Positions 18,461 through 27,302 of a DNA stretch of 64,000 nt are shown here, piece after piece. The stretch lies in assembly GCF_030814715.1 (NCBI RefSeq), contig NZ_JAUSVO010000007.1:62001-126000 (forward strand), written 5' to 3'. The notes beneath the pieces were generated by a model. It had not been told where the DNA came from, did no database searches, and saw nothing but the letters and a program-made list of their open reading frames with translations. The translations under genes were made by a program, and so were the position numbers. The DNA is from Kaistia dalseonensis. Its GTDB lineage: Bacteria > Pseudomonadota > Alphaproteobacteria > Rhizobiales > Kaistiaceae. Within the stretch, counting starts at the first letter, position 1; the number at the start of each line of letters is the position of its first letter.

Positions 18461-18546
18461 CCGCCATGCCCGGGCTTGTCCCGGGCATCCACGCCTAGCT
18501 GCTGCAGATAAGACGTGGATGGCCGCAACAAGCGCGGCCATGACGG
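18461..18546. repeat. REPIN-like inverted repeat pair (CCGCCATGCCCGGGC type)
   Basis: The left unit (18461-18493) holds ATGCCCGGG-CTTGT-CCCGGGCAT followed by CCACG. The right unit (18513-18546), read on the opposite strand, begins CCGTCATGGCCGC-GCTTGTT and ends CCATCCACGT, the same layout. The spacer is about 20 bases. It lies in the 209-base gap between the GST-like gene and adenine deaminase; no gene was seen in this gap. Confidence 0.75.
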
Positions 18547-18596
18547 CTGGATAGGGCAATATTGTCTGATCCAAATCATCCGCAATCGAGGATCCC

Positions 18597-20399
18597 ATGA
18601 CCAAGCTCACCCGCTTCTCCGTCGCGCCGCTTTCCACCATGACGCGCCGCCTCGCCGACGTCGCCTCCGGCCGTGCGGCGCCCGATCTCGTCATCAAGGG
18701 CGCGCGCGTGCTCTCGACCTATTCCGAGCGCATCCTGCCGGAGCGGGAGGTCTGGGTCGCGGGCGGGCGCATTGCGGCGGTGAAGCCGTCGGGGACGCAT
18801 AAGGGCGGGGCCAGGACGATCTATGACGCCAAGGGCGGCATCATCGCGCCGGGCCTGGTCGATCCGCATATCCACATCGAATCCTCGATGGTCACGGCCT
18901 GCGCCTATGCAGAAGCGGCACTCTTGAACGGCACCACGACGATCTTCTGCGACAGCCACGAGATCGGCAATGTCATGGATGTCGCCGGCGTCGAGGCGAT
19001 GCTGGAGGATGCGCGCGAGGCGCCGCTCTCGATCTTCCTGACCGTTCCCTCGACCGTTCCCGCCACCTCCGCCGCGCTGGAGACGGCCGGTGGCGACCTG
19101 ACGCCGGACAAGATCGCGGCCCTGTTCGACAAATGGCCGGAAGCGGTCGCGCTCGGCGAGAAGATGGATTTCGTGCAGGTCGCGATGGGCGACGAGCGCA
19201 GCCATGCGATCCTCGCAGCGGCGCTCTCGCGCGGACGCCCGGTCTCGGGCCATGTCTATGGCCGCGAGTTCGTCGCCGCCTATGCCGCGAGCGGCGTCAG
19301 CGACACGCATGAGGCAATCGACCGCGAGATCGCCGATGACATGCTGGAGGCCGGCATCTGGCTGTTCCTGCGCGGCGGCCCGCCGACGACGCCGTGGCAT
19401 TCGCTGCCGCTCGCGATCAAGACGATCACCGAGCTCGGTTCCTCGCACAAGCGCGTCGCCGTCTGCACGGATGATCGCGACGCCGACGATCTGATGCTGT
19501 TCGGCCTCGACTGGGTGGTGCGCGAGGCGGTGAAGGCCGGCATGACCCCGGAACAGGCCTGGGCGATGGGCTCGCTGCATGGCGCGACACGCTTCGGCCA
19601 TGAGGGCGAGATCGGCGGCATGGGCGGTGGCCGGCGCGCCGATCTGGTGCTGATGGGCGATGATCTCGATCCGCAATCGACCTGGTATGGCGGCGAACTC
19701 GTCGTCGACGGCGGCAAGATCACGCCACTGCTCGATGAGACGCTGTCGAACCGCTACCGCTATCCCGATGCTGCCTATCACACGGTCCACCTGCCGAAGA
19801 ACCTGGCTCTGACGCCGCCCCTGCCGACCGTGCCGGGCACGCTGCACGCGATCCGCACCGAATTGCCGGGCATCGTGCTCGGCCACGAGCGCATCGCGAT
19901 CGAGGCGGCCAATGACTGGGGCACGCTGTTCGAGCGCCACGGCCTCTGCTTCGTGACCGTCGTCGAGCGCCACGGCAAGTCGGACGGCAATGTCGCCCAT
20001 GGCGTCCTGTCGAATTTCAGCCTGCTGCGCGGCGCGGTCGCGTCGAGCGTCGGCCATGACAGCCACAACATCATCGTCGCCGGCACGAACGAGCCGGACA
20101 TGCAACTCGCCCTCGACACGGTGGCGGCGACGCAGGGCGGCGTCTGCGTCGTGGCGGATGGCAAGGTGCTGGCGAGCGTGCCGCTGCCGATCGCGGGCCT
20201 CCTCTCCGACAAGCGCGTGACGGAAGTCGCGGAGGAGACGAAGCTGCTCAAGATCGAGTGGGAAAAGGCCGGCTGCACGATCCCCTATATGGGCTTCAAC
20301 CTGATCCCGCTTTCGGTGATCCCCGAGATCCGTATCACCGACAAGGGCCTCGTCCTGGTCCCCGAAATGACGATCGAGCCGCTGTTCGAGCCGGCATAG
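18597..20399 (+). CDS. ade: Adenine deaminase
   Basis: A 600-residue metal-dependent enzyme converting adenine to hypoxanthine. It has '[14 protein letters not shown]' (metal His and Glu), '[10 protein letters not shown]', '[10 protein letters not shown]', '[11 protein letters not shown]' and the late '[17 protein letters not shown]', all typical of the bacterial adenine deaminase (AdeC-like) family rather than of adenosine deaminase. Length agrees with the family. With the guanine and adenosine deaminases it completes entry of purines toward hypoxanthine and xanthine. A terminator hairpin follows it. Confidence 0.95.
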   Translation: MTKLTRFSVAPLSTMTRRLADVASGRAAPDLVIKGARVLSTYSERILPEREVWVAGGRIAAVKPSGTHKGGARTIYDAKGGIIAPGLVDPHIHIESSMVTACAYAEAALLNGTTTIFCDSHEIGNVMDVAGVEAMLEDAREAPLSIFLTVPSTVPATSAALETAGGDLTPDKIAALFDKWPEAVALGEKMDFVQVAMGDERSHAILAAALSRGRPVSGHVYGREFVAAYAASGVSDTHEAIDREIADDMLEAGIWLFLRGGPPTTPWHSLPLAIKTITELGSSHKRVAVCTDDRDADDLMLFGLDWVVREAVKAGMTPEQAWAMGSLHGATRFGHEGEIGGMGGGRRADLVLMGDDLDPQSTWYGGELVVDGGKITPLLDETLSNRYRYPDAAYHTVHLPKNLALTPPLPTVPGTLHAIRTELPGIVLGHERIAIEAANDWGTLFERHGLCFVTVVERHGKSDGNVAHGVLSNFSLLRGAVASSVGHDSHNIIVAGTNEPDMQLALDTVAATQGGVCVVADGKVLASVPLPIAGLLSDKRVTEVAEETKLLKIEWEKAGCTIPYMGFNLIPLSVIPEIRITDKGLVLVPEMTIEPLFEPA

Positions 20400-20444
20400 A
20401 CCGAGGGCGCCCCCGCCGCAGACCTGGCGCTGCACACGGTCGGC

Positions 20445-20470
20445 TGAACCCGCCCAAACGGGCGGGTTCA
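20445..20470 (+). terminator. Hairpin terminator after adenine deaminase
   Basis: Perfect 11-base stem TGAACCCGCCC / GGGCGGGTTCA with an AAAC loop, 46 bases after the ade stop. There is no clear T-run after it. Confidence 0.7.
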
Positions 20471-20520
20471 TAGCTGCATGTCTGCAATCACATCAAAAAC
20501 CATCAAATATCGCCTCCCGA

Positions 20521-20557
20521 TTGACATCAGAATCAATCGGAACCAATCATCTATACC
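20521..20557 (+). promoter_or_regulatory. Possible promoter/operator before the DUF4432 gene
   Basis: An unusually AT-rich stretch begins with TTGACA at 20521 and contains the near direct repeat AATCAATC / AACCAATC. A good -10 at normal spacing is not obvious (TATACC at 20552 is 25 bases away). It lies between the ade terminator and the strong ribosome site at 20581-20590. Confidence 0.35.
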
Positions 20558-20597
20558 GAGGTCGCCACACTCGAAGCGACCAGGAGGAGGATTGCCC

Positions 20598-21779
20598 ATG
20601 GTCTCGCTGTTCGGCCGAACCTATTCGCGCCGGGATGTCGCCGCGCATACCGGAATGCTGTCGCAATTTGCCGGCGTTCGGCTCGTCACGCTCGGCGACG
20701 GCGTCGAGCGCGGTATCCGCATGCTGGAATTCCGCACCGGCACGGGCCTGCGCTTCACCGTCCTGGTCGATCGCGCGATGGACATTGCCGAGCTCGACTA
20801 CAAGGGCAACGCCATTGGCTGGCATTCGCCCGCCGGCTTCAAGAATGCGTTCCTGAGCGAATATGAGGGCGAAGGCGGTCTCGGCTGGCTGCGTTCCTTC
20901 TCCGGCCTGCTCGTCACCTGCGGGCTCGATCACATCCTGTTCATGGATGAGGAGCCGGCCGACCATTACGTCTATGCACCGCGCAAGACCGTCAGCCATT
21001 CGATCCATGGCCGCATCGCCAATATTCCGGCGCGCCTCACCGGCTATGGCGAGACATGGGATGGGGATGCGTGCACGCTCTGGGCGGAGGGCATCGTCCA
21101 GCAATCGACCGTCTTCGGCGAGGATCTCCACCTGATCCGCCGCATCGAGGCGAAGGTCGGCAGCAACGAAATCAGCCTCTCGGACCGGGTCGTGAACCAC
21201 GGCTTCTACGAGACGCCGCATATGTACTGCTATCACATCAATGTCGGCGCGCCGCTTCTGGAGGAGGGCGCGCGCTATGTGGCGCCGGTCGCCGATGTCG
21301 TCTGGGCTGCGCATGCTGCCGGCGCGGATTATCAGAAGCAGGGCGTCGGCTATCGCACGCTGCCGGCGCCGCAATTCGGCTTCCACGAACAGGTCTGGCA
21401 GCATGAGATGACGGCCGATGCGGAAGGGCGCGTGCCGGTGGCGCTGGTCAATGATCGCCTCGGCCTCGCCTTCGAGGTCGAGACCCGCAAGGAGCAGTTC
21501 CCCTGCCAGTTCGAATGGCAGAACCTGCAGGCCGGCCAATATGCGATCGGCCTCGAGCCCGCGACCAACCATGTGCTGGGCCACGCCTATGCCCGCGACA
21601 AGGGCGAGTTGATCCGCCTGAAGCATGGCGAGGAGCGGCGCTACGACGCCGTGTTCCGCATCCATGACGGCAAGGCGGCGCTCGATGCGCTGGAGACGCG
21701 CATTGCCGGCCTCGCGCGCCAGCCGGCCGACGAATATCCCGCGCCGTCGGGCCGGCATGTTCCCATCGTCGGGCGCTGA
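20598..21779 (+). CDS. DUF4432 family protein (aldose 1-epimerase-like)
   Basis: A 393-residue protein of the DUF4432 family, which has the galactose mutarotase beta-sandwich fold. Visible features are 'VDRAMDIAELDYKGN', 'GWHSPAGF', 'GGLLVTCGLDH'-like 'SGLLVTCGLDHILF', 'HGRIANIPA' and a late 'GLEPATNHV'. The last resembles the substrate-binding part of epimerase-fold proteins. It probably binds or isomerises a sugar. The ATG at 20598 was chosen for its GGAGGAGG site; an upstream extension would run through the promoter-like region. The SDR follows 16 bases later, so the pair may handle a sugar, perhaps the pentose released from nucleosides (inference). Confidence 0.85.
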   Translation: MVSLFGRTYSRRDVAAHTGMLSQFAGVRLVTLGDGVERGIRMLEFRTGTGLRFTVLVDRAMDIAELDYKGNAIGWHSPAGFKNAFLSEYEGEGGLGWLRSFSGLLVTCGLDHILFMDEEPADHYVYAPRKTVSHSIHGRIANIPARLTGYGETWDGDACTLWAEGIVQQSTVFGEDLHLIRRIEAKVGSNEISLSDRVVNHGFYETPHMYCYHINVGAPLLEEGARYVAPVADVVWAAHAAGADYQKQGVGYRTLPAPQFGFHEQVWQHEMTADAEGRVPVALVNDRLGLAFEVETRKEQFPCQFEWQNLQAGQYAIGLEPATNHVLGHAYARDKGELIRLKHGEERRYDAVFRIHDGKAALDALETRIAGLARQPADEYPAPSGRHVPIVGR

Positions 21780-21795
21780 GAGGCGGGATGCCGGC

Positions 21796-22548
21796 ATGAC
21801 CATCGCCAACAGAACCATCCTCTATACCGGTGCCGCCGGCGGGCTCGGCCTGCCCGCTACGCTCGCCTTCCTCGATGCCGGCGCCAGAGTAGTCGCGATC
21901 GACTACGATCCGGTCAAGGTGGCGGCGCTGAACGAGGCGGCGGCCGCCGCCGGCCATGACGGGCTCACCGTCAAGGCGCTCGACCTCTCCGACCTTGCGG
22001 GCCTGCGGGCGAGCCTCGATGCGCTCGCCGCCGAGACGGGCGGCTTCGACATCGTCATCAACAATGCCGCGATCTATCCCTCGAAGCCGTTCGAGGATTA
22101 CACGATCGAGGAGCACCAGGCGGTGCAGCGGGTCAATGTCGATGCGGGTATCGTCTGCGTCCAGGCTGCGCTGCCCGGCATGCGCGCCCGTGGCTTTGGG
22201 CGGATCATCAACATCGCCAGCGTGACGCTCTCCGGCGGCTGGGCCAATCTCTCGCCCTATATTCAGTCGAAGGGGGCGCTGATCGGCCTGACGCGGGCCT
22301 GGGCGCGCGAGTTCGGCGCCTATGGCGTGACGGTCAATGCGATCGCGCCCGGCGCCTTCCCGACCGACGCCGAGAAGATCCATCCCGATCCTGAGGGCTA
22401 TACGCGCTTCGTGCTCGACCGCCAGGCCGTGAAGCGCCGCGGCAGCGCGGCCGATATCGCCAATGCGCTGATGTTCTTCGCCTCCGACGAGGCCGGTTTC
22501 ATCACCGGGCAGACGCTCAATGTCGATGGCGGCTGGTGGATGACCTGA
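21796..22548 (+). CDS. SDR family oxidoreductase
   Basis: A classical short-chain dehydrogenase of 250 residues. It has the nucleotide-binding 'TGAAGGLGL' at about 11-19, an acidic 'DYD' after the second strand (favours NAD), 'NNAA', a Ser in 'NIASVT' and the catalytic 'YIQSK' (YxxxK). It ends with 'GQTLNVDGG'. Substrate is unknown; sugar or polyol oxidation is plausible beside the epimerase-fold protein. The ATG at 21796 fits the family start; a longer frame upstream overlaps the previous gene and is not needed. Confidence 0.92.
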   Translation: MTIANRTILYTGAAGGLGLPATLAFLDAGARVVAIDYDPVKVAALNEAAAAAGHDGLTVKALDLSDLAGLRASLDALAAETGGFDIVINNAAIYPSKPFEDYTIEEHQAVQRVNVDAGIVCVQAALPGMRARGFGRIINIASVTLSGGWANLSPYIQSKGALIGLTRAWAREFGAYGVTVNAIAPGAFPTDAEKIHPDPEGYTRFVLDRQAVKRRGSAADIANALMFFASDEAGFITGQTLNVDGGWWMT

Positions 22549-22566
22549 CATTTGGTCGCTGCTCCG

Positions 22567-22660
22567 CCGTCATCCCGGGCGAAGTGAAGCGAAGACCCGG
22601 GATCCATTCAGCCGAGAAAGGCCTCGGCTGAATGGATCCCCGCTTTCGCGGGGATGACGG
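22567..22660. repeat. REPIN-like inverted repeat pair (CCGTCATCCC type)
   Basis: The outer ends CCGTCATCCC and GGGATGACGG are inverted. The inner arms GGATCCATTCAGCCGAG / CTCGGCTGAATGGATCC match over 17 bases around a short AAAGGC centre. Each half also holds its own hairpin (for example CCCCGC-TTTC-GCGGGG). It fills most of the gap between the SDR and the CoA transferase. Confidence 0.75.
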
Positions 22661-22741
22661 AGGCGGCAGGGATGCGGATGCTGCGGGAACGACGAGCGAT
22701 CCTGTTCCGACGAACGATGCGGTTCTATTGAGGACGAAACC

Positions 22742-23935
22742 ATGGGTATTCTCTCCGGCTACCGGGTGCTCGATTGTTCGATCGCCATGGCGGGGCCGTT
22801 TGCGGCGCAGCGCCTCGGCGATCTCGGCGCCGATGTGGTCAAGGTCGAGCCGGTGACCGGCGAGTGGCAGCGCCATGTCGCGGCCGGGGGCGCGCGTGGC
22901 AACAAGGTCAACGTCTCGTTCCTGTCGCTGAACCGCAACAAGCGTTCGCTGGCGATCGACCTCAAGAATCCCGAGGGCAAGGAGGTCCTGCTCGAGCTCG
23001 TGAAGACGGCCGATGTCTTCCTGCAGAACTATCGCCCCGGCGTCGCCAAGCGGCTCGGCGTCGATTATGAGAGCCTGTCGAAGATCAATCCGCGCCTCGT
23101 CTATGTCTCGATCTCGGGCTATGGCGAGGATGGTCCCTATCGCGACCGCCCGGGCCAGGATCTGGTGCTTCAGGGCATGTCGGGCGCGATGCTGTCGGCC
23201 GGCCGCGAAGGCGAGCCGCCCAATGCCGCCGGGCAATATCTGGTCGACGCGATCACCGCCTACACGGCCTTCGAGGGCGCGCTCGCGGCGCTTCTCCATC
23301 GCGAGCGGACCGGCGAGGGCCAACTCGTTCAAGTCAACATGCTGGACGCGATCACCACGATCCAGATGCAGGAGCTTTCCGTCTTCACTGTCGCCGGCAA
23401 GCCGCAGACCCGTTCGGCCGAGCCGCATGCCCATGTCTATATCCGCGCGCCCTACGGCGCCTTTGCGACCTCGGACGGCTTCATCATCGTCTCCTTCCCG
23501 AAGCTCGCGACGCTCGGCGCGGTGATCGGCGAGGAGAGCTTCCTCACCATGGATGACGAGGTCGACAGCTGGACCAAGCGCGACGAGATCTTCGCGAAGA
23601 CGCGCGAGAAGCTGAAGACCAGGACCTCGGCCGAATGGCTGGCGCTGCTGCGCGCCGCTGATATCTGGTGTGGCCCGGTCTATGGTTATGCCGATCTCGT
23701 CGAGGACGAGCAGATCAAGCATAACGGCACCTTCGTCGAATATGACCACCCGACCGAGGGCCATGTGAAGACGCCGGGTTTCCCGATCCGCTTCTCCAGG
23801 ACGCCCTCCGTGGTCGAGCGCGGCGCGCCGCTCGCCGGCGAGCACAGCCGGACCGTGCTGGCGGAGGCGGGCTATGATGCGGCGAAGATCGATGCGCTGA
23901 TCGCGGCCGGCGCCGTGGCGCAGTCGGAGGATTGA
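22742..23935 (+). CDS. CaiB/BaiF family CoA transferase
   Basis: A class III CoA transferase of 397 residues. It begins with 'GILSGYRVLDCSIAMAGPFAAQRLGDLGADVVKVEP' (the family's nucleotide-like fold, shown here in pieces), then 'LNRNKRSLAIDLKNPEG'. The catalytic Asp is at 169 ('YLVDAI'), and 'GQLVQVNMLDA' follows. The reaction is transfer of CoA between two carboxylic acids. The crotonase gene begins three bases after its stop, making a CaiB/CaiD-like pair. No acyl-CoA ligase is nearby. Substrate unknown. Confidence 0.93.
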   Translation: MGILSGYRVLDCSIAMAGPFAAQRLGDLGADVVKVEPVTGEWQRHVAAGGARGNKVNVSFLSLNRNKRSLAIDLKNPEGKEVLLELVKTADVFLQNYRPGVAKRLGVDYESLSKINPRLVYVSISGYGEDGPYRDRPGQDLVLQGMSGAMLSAGREGEPPNAAGQYLVDAITAYTAFEGALAALLHRERTGEGQLVQVNMLDAITTIQMQELSVFTVAGKPQTRSAEPHAHVYIRAPYGAFATSDGFIIVSFPKLATLGAVIGEESFLTMDDEVDSWTKRDEIFAKTREKLKTRTSAEWLALLRAADIWCGPVYGYADLVEDEQIKHNGTFVEYDHPTEGHVKTPGFPIRFSRTPSVVERGAPLAGEHSRTVLAEAGYDAAKIDALIAAGAVAQSED

Positions 23936-23938
23936 GCG

Positions 23939-24709
23939 ATGACCGATGATGTCCTGTTCGAGATCGATGGCGCGGTCGCGACGATCACGCTGAACCGGCC
24001 GCAGAAGCTGAACGCCGTCACACCGGACATGGCGGCGGCGATCGTCGCGGCGGTGAAGACCTGCAATGACAGCGACGAGATCCGCGTCGTGATCGTCACC
24101 GGTGCGGGCGAACGCGCCTTCTGCGCCGGCTCCGACATCAAGGAACTCGACAGCTACGAGACGCCCTGGCAGTTCCGCAATCGCGACGATTATTGCGATG
24201 CGATCCGCAAGCTCCTGAAGCCGACCATCGCGGCGGTGAACGGCTATGCCTTTGGCGGCGGGCTCGAAACGGCGATGAGCTGCGATATCCGCATCGCCTC
24301 GGAGAATGCGCAGTTCGCCGCACCGGAGATCAAGCTCGGCTGGATCGGCGGCGGCGGCATGGCCTCTTTCCTCGCCCATTCGATCGGCGCATCGAACGCC
24401 GCGCTGATGATCATGACAGGCGATCCGGTTTCCGCTTCGACCGCAGAGGGTTGGGGCCTCGTCTCCGAGGTGGTGCCGTCGGCCGATCTTCTGCCGCGCG
24501 CCCGCGCGATCGCCGCAACGATCGCGAGCCGCGCCCCGATCGCCGCCGAAACGGCCAAGCTCAACCTTCAAGCGGCGTTCTCGATGCCTCTCGACAAGGC
24601 CATCGAATATGAGCGCGACCTGCAGACCATCTGCTTTGCGACGGAAGACGCGAAAGAGGGCCGCGCCGCCTTTAGGGAAAAACGCCCGCCCGTATTCAGG
24701 CGGCGGTGA
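23939..24709 (+). CDS. Enoyl-CoA hydratase/isomerase family protein
   Basis: A crotonase-fold protein of 256 residues. The oxyanion-hole segments are 'FCAGSDIKEL' and 'GYAFGGGLETAMSCDIRIAS'. The active-site region 'FAAPEIKLGWIGGGG' keeps a Glu at the first catalytic position; the second is replaced by Gly residues, as in several carnitinyl-CoA dehydratase-like members. It is three bases after the CoA transferase gene and very likely acts on the CoA ester that enzyme makes. It could hydrate, dehydrate or isomerise; the sequence does not decide. Confidence 0.9.
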   Translation: MTDDVLFEIDGAVATITLNRPQKLNAVTPDMAAAIVAAVKTCNDSDEIRVVIVTGAGERAFCAGSDIKELDSYETPWQFRNRDDYCDAIRKLLKPTIAAVNGYAFGGGLETAMSCDIRIASENAQFAAPEIKLGWIGGGGMASFLAHSIGASNAALMIMTGDPVSASTAEGWGLVSEVVPSADLLPRARAIAATIASRAPIAAETAKLNLQAAFSMPLDKAIEYERDLQTICFATEDAKEGRAAFREKRPPVFRRR

Positions 24710-24739
24710 GCGGCGCTCTCGCCTGCGCGTCGCCGTGCC

Positions 24740-25447
24740 TCAGGCCGGCTTTGTCTCGGGGGCGGGCGGAGGGTCGTTGGCGCGGATGAGGGCGACGTAG
24801 AGCGCGACGAGCACGGCGATCAGGAGGCACCAGAGGCCGGCCAGATGATAGGCGCCGGCCGCTGTGAGCGAGCCGATGGCGAAGCCGGCGAGCGTGCGCA
24901 GCAGCAGGCGGAACCGCGCCCGCGCCTTCTCGGTGGCCATGGTCTGGCGGCCGGTGAGGAGGTCCATGCCGTCAATGGCGATCTGCGTCGTCGTGCCGGT
25001 CATCAGCGTCGACGGCGGCTCAGTGCCCAGATGAACGCGCTGCGCCGCGTTCTGGATCGCCATGGCCGAGACGCCGACGAGACCCGTCAGCATAGCGCCG
25101 GGCGCATCGCCATGGGCGAAGGGGCCGAGCGTGACGGCGAGCAGGAAGAACAGGAACAGCAGGATCACCTTCGCGAAGAGCAGCTTCGGCAGCGCGGCCT
25201 TGCCGCGATCGGTAAGCTGGTTGCCGGCGAGGCGGGCGAGCGCCACAGTGATGATGAACACCGGCAGCGCCAGCAGCTTGGTCAGTGCGCCGCCGGTTCC
25301 CAGCACCAGCGAGGCGCCGAGCGTCACGAAATTCCCGGTTACATGGGCGGTGAACAGACCCTGCAGGCCGAGAAAACCGGCCGTGTCGACAAAGCCGCCA
25401 TTGAAGCTCAGCAAAAGCGAGATCGGAAGTTCAAATCGCCGCGCCAT
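24740..25447 (-). CDS. YoaK family (DUF1275) membrane protein
   Basis: A 235-residue inner-membrane protein with about six hydrophobic helices. Family motifs: 'LLSFNGGFVDTAGFLGLQGLFTAHVTGN' at the N-terminus (in parts) and 'GVSAMAIQNAAQRVHL' in the middle. DUF1275/YoaK proteins have no established biochemical function. It is convergent with the crotonase gene and stands alone. Confidence 0.88.
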   Translation of the reverse strand: MARRFELPISLLLSFNGGFVDTAGFLGLQGLFTAHVTGNFVTLGASLVLGTGGALTKLLALPVFIITVALARLAGNQLTDRGKAALPKLLFAKVILLFLFFLLAVTLGPFAHGDAPGAMLTGLVGVSAMAIQNAAQRVHLGTEPPSTLMTGTTTQIAIDGMDLLTGRQTMATEKARARFRLLLRTLAGFAIGSLTAAGAYHLAGLWCLLIAVLVALYVALIRANDPPPAPETKPA

Positions 25448-25547
25448 ATCGTGCCTGTCGTGTTCCGGATCCTGCCCGTCGGGTCCTGCCGCGCCCGGCC
25501 TCGTCAGGCGCCGTGTCCGGCAAAGCGCGGGCGCCCTCCGGACCGCT

Positions 25548-26171
25548 TCAGGCGCCGCCGAGGAGCCGCTTCAGCTTCGCCATGACGGTTTCCTGCTTTT
25601 CCTGATAGTCGGCTGTGCCAACCATCTGCCCGTTGGCGTCGAGCAGATAGACGGCAGCCGTATGGTCCATGGCATAATCGGGACCGTCGCCAACCTTTTT
25701 CGAATAGACACGGAATTCCTTCAGCATCGCATCGATCTGCGGTCGGGTGCCGGTCAGCCCGACAATGCGGGGATCGAAGGCGCCGAGATAGGCGGCCATC
25801 TGTTCGCGCGTATCACGCTCGGGATCCACGGTGACGAAATAGACCTTGAGCCGGTCGCCATCGGGGCCGAGGGCCTTCAGCCATTGCGTCGCCTCGTAAA
25901 GCGTCGTCGGGCAGACATCGGGGCAGAAGGTGTAGCCGAAGAACATCGCCGAGGGATGGCCCTTCAGGGCCGCTTCGGTGACGGTGGCGCCGGTCTGGTC
26001 GACGAGCGTGAAGGGGCCGCCTATGGCGCTCGACGTGATCCGGTCGGCCTGCTGGCGGTCGAAGGCGAAGATGGCGATTACCGCGACCAGCAGCGCGACC
26101 ACGGCCCAGAGGCTGTAGCGCAGGATGCGGAGCGGGCGGGATGAGGGTTTCAAGGGGGGCCGTTCCGTCAA
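25548..26171 (-). CDS. SCO family copper chaperone protein
   Basis: A membrane-anchored thioredoxin-fold protein (207 residues from this start), with one helix at about 15-38 and the copper site Cys-x3-Cys in 'YTFCPDVCPTT' plus a distal His in 'MDHTAAVYLLD'. SCO proteins deliver copper to the CuA centre of cytochrome oxidase subunit II or keep its cysteines reduced. The start is uncertain: the TTG at 26171 gives the normal family length but has a poor ribosome site; the frame stays open to 26297. It lies about 20 kb from the cox genes, whose CuA site it may serve. Confidence 0.88.
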   Translation of the reverse strand: MTERPPLKPSSRPLRILRYSLWAVVALLVAVIAIFAFDRQQADRITSSAIGGPFTLVDQTGATVTEAALKGHPSAMFFGYTFCPDVCPTTLYEATQWLKALGPDGDRLKVYFVTVDPERDTREQMAAYLGAFDPRIVGLTGTRPQIDAMLKEFRVYSKKVGDGPDYAMDHTAAVYLLDANGQMVGTADYQEKQETVMAKLKRLLGGA

Positions 26172-26408
26172 GGCGCGGCCGCCATGTTCTCTTCCAGGGA
26201 CGGAAGGGGACGGCCGGATCTGATCGTTTGCGTCATGCCTATGAGATAGCGCGGCAGCCCGATGATGAAAAGCCGCCTCGGCGGGCGATTTCTGCACGCT
26301 GTCGTTGCAGTTTCACGCAGGATGCGGAGTATGGTTGGGCCAGGCCGTCATGTGCGCTGGCCGGCGGGCCAAGGGGCCGTCGATCCGGGGCGTCAGGAGG
26401 GGAATGAG

Positions 26409-27233
26409 ATGATCGAAGGTCTGTTCCAGGGGGCCGGCGGCCTCAACATAGCCTATCGTGCATGGCAGCCGAGCACGTCGCCGCGCGCGGTCGTAGTCAT
26501 CGTGCCCGGCTTCAATTCGCATAGCGGCCAATACCTCTGGGTTGCAGAGCAGCTGACGGCGCTGGGCCTTGCCGTCTATTCGGTCGATCTGCGCGGCCGC
26601 GGCAAGTCGGACGGCGAGCGCTTCTATGTCGAGAGCTTTGCGGACTATGTCAGCGATGTCGAGGGTCTCATGGCGATCGTCAAGGCGGAGCAGCCCGGCC
26701 GGCCCGTCTATATGCTCGGCCACAGCGCGGGCGGTGTCGTGGCCTGCATCTACACGCTCGAGCACCAGGCGGAGCTTGCCGGCCTGATCTGCGAGAGCTT
26801 CGCCCATCAGGTTCCGGCACCCGATTTCGCGCTCGCCGTGTTGAAGGGGCTCAGCTATGTCGCCCCGCATGCCCATGTGCTGAAACTCAACAATGCCGAT
26901 TTCTCGCGCGATCCGGCGGTCGTGGCCTCGATGGACGCCGATCCGCTGATCGCGCACGAGACGCAGCCGACCAAGACGGTCGCCGAAATGGTGCGCGCCG
27001 ACGAACGGCTGAAGGTCGAGTTTCCGCTGATCACGCTGCCGGTGCTGATCCTGCACGGCACGGCCGACAAGGCGACCAAGCCGAGTGGCAGCCAGCTCTT
27101 CTTCGACACGGCTGGCTCCAGCGACAAGACGCTCGAGCTCTATGAGGGGCACTACCACGATCTCCTGAATGATGTGGGCAAGGAGATCGTCATGGCGGAT
27201 ATCGCCGCCTGGCTGGAGGAGCGTCTGGGCTGA
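26409..27233 (+). CDS. Alpha/beta hydrolase, monoacylglycerol-lipase-like
   Basis: A 274-residue serine hydrolase of the Hydrolase_4 family. The nucleophile is in 'GHSAGG', the oxyanion region is 'VPGFNSHSGQY', and the acid and His are in 'LHGTADKATKP' and 'YEGHYHDLL'. It also has 'DLRGRGKSDGERFYVESFADYVSDV' (in parts), typical of monoglyceride lipases and lysophospholipases. The ATG at 26409 has an AGGAGGGG site. No signal peptide is seen, so it is cytosolic. The gene is monocistronic or is followed by the HD protein. Confidence 0.88.
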   Translation: MIEGLFQGAGGLNIAYRAWQPSTSPRAVVVIVPGFNSHSGQYLWVAEQLTALGLAVYSVDLRGRGKSDGERFYVESFADYVSDVEGLMAIVKAEQPGRPVYMLGHSAGGVVACIYTLEHQAELAGLICESFAHQVPAPDFALAVLKGLSYVAPHAHVLKLNNADFSRDPAVVASMDADPLIAHETQPTKTVAEMVRADERLKVEFPLITLPVLILHGTADKATKPSGSQLFFDTAGSSDKTLELYEGHYHDLLNDVGKEIVMADIAAWLEERLG

Positions 27234-27302
27234 AGGCTCGCGGCAACCGGGGCGGCGGGCCGGACCCGCCGCCATCGTCACAACGACCAAGGGGGAGCGG
27301 AG

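Noticed and set aside
18464-18490. Simple terminator hairpin after the GST-like gene
   Set aside because: The hairpin is one half of a larger facing pair of palindromes, so it was reported as a REPIN-like repeat; it may still stop transcription.
18576-20471. Open frame of 631 codons opposite adenine deaminase
   Set aside because: It is fully antisense to a gene with strong family motifs; the Arg/Asp/His/Gly-rich translation is typical of shadow frames in high-GC DNA.
20478-20597. Longer N-terminus for the DUF4432 protein
   Set aside because: It would run through AT-rich promoter-like DNA, and the ATG at 20598 has an excellent GGAGGAGG site.
22517-24571. Open frame of 684 codons opposite the CoA transferase and crotonase
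   Set aside because: Antisense to two well supported genes, with no domain or ribosome site of its own.
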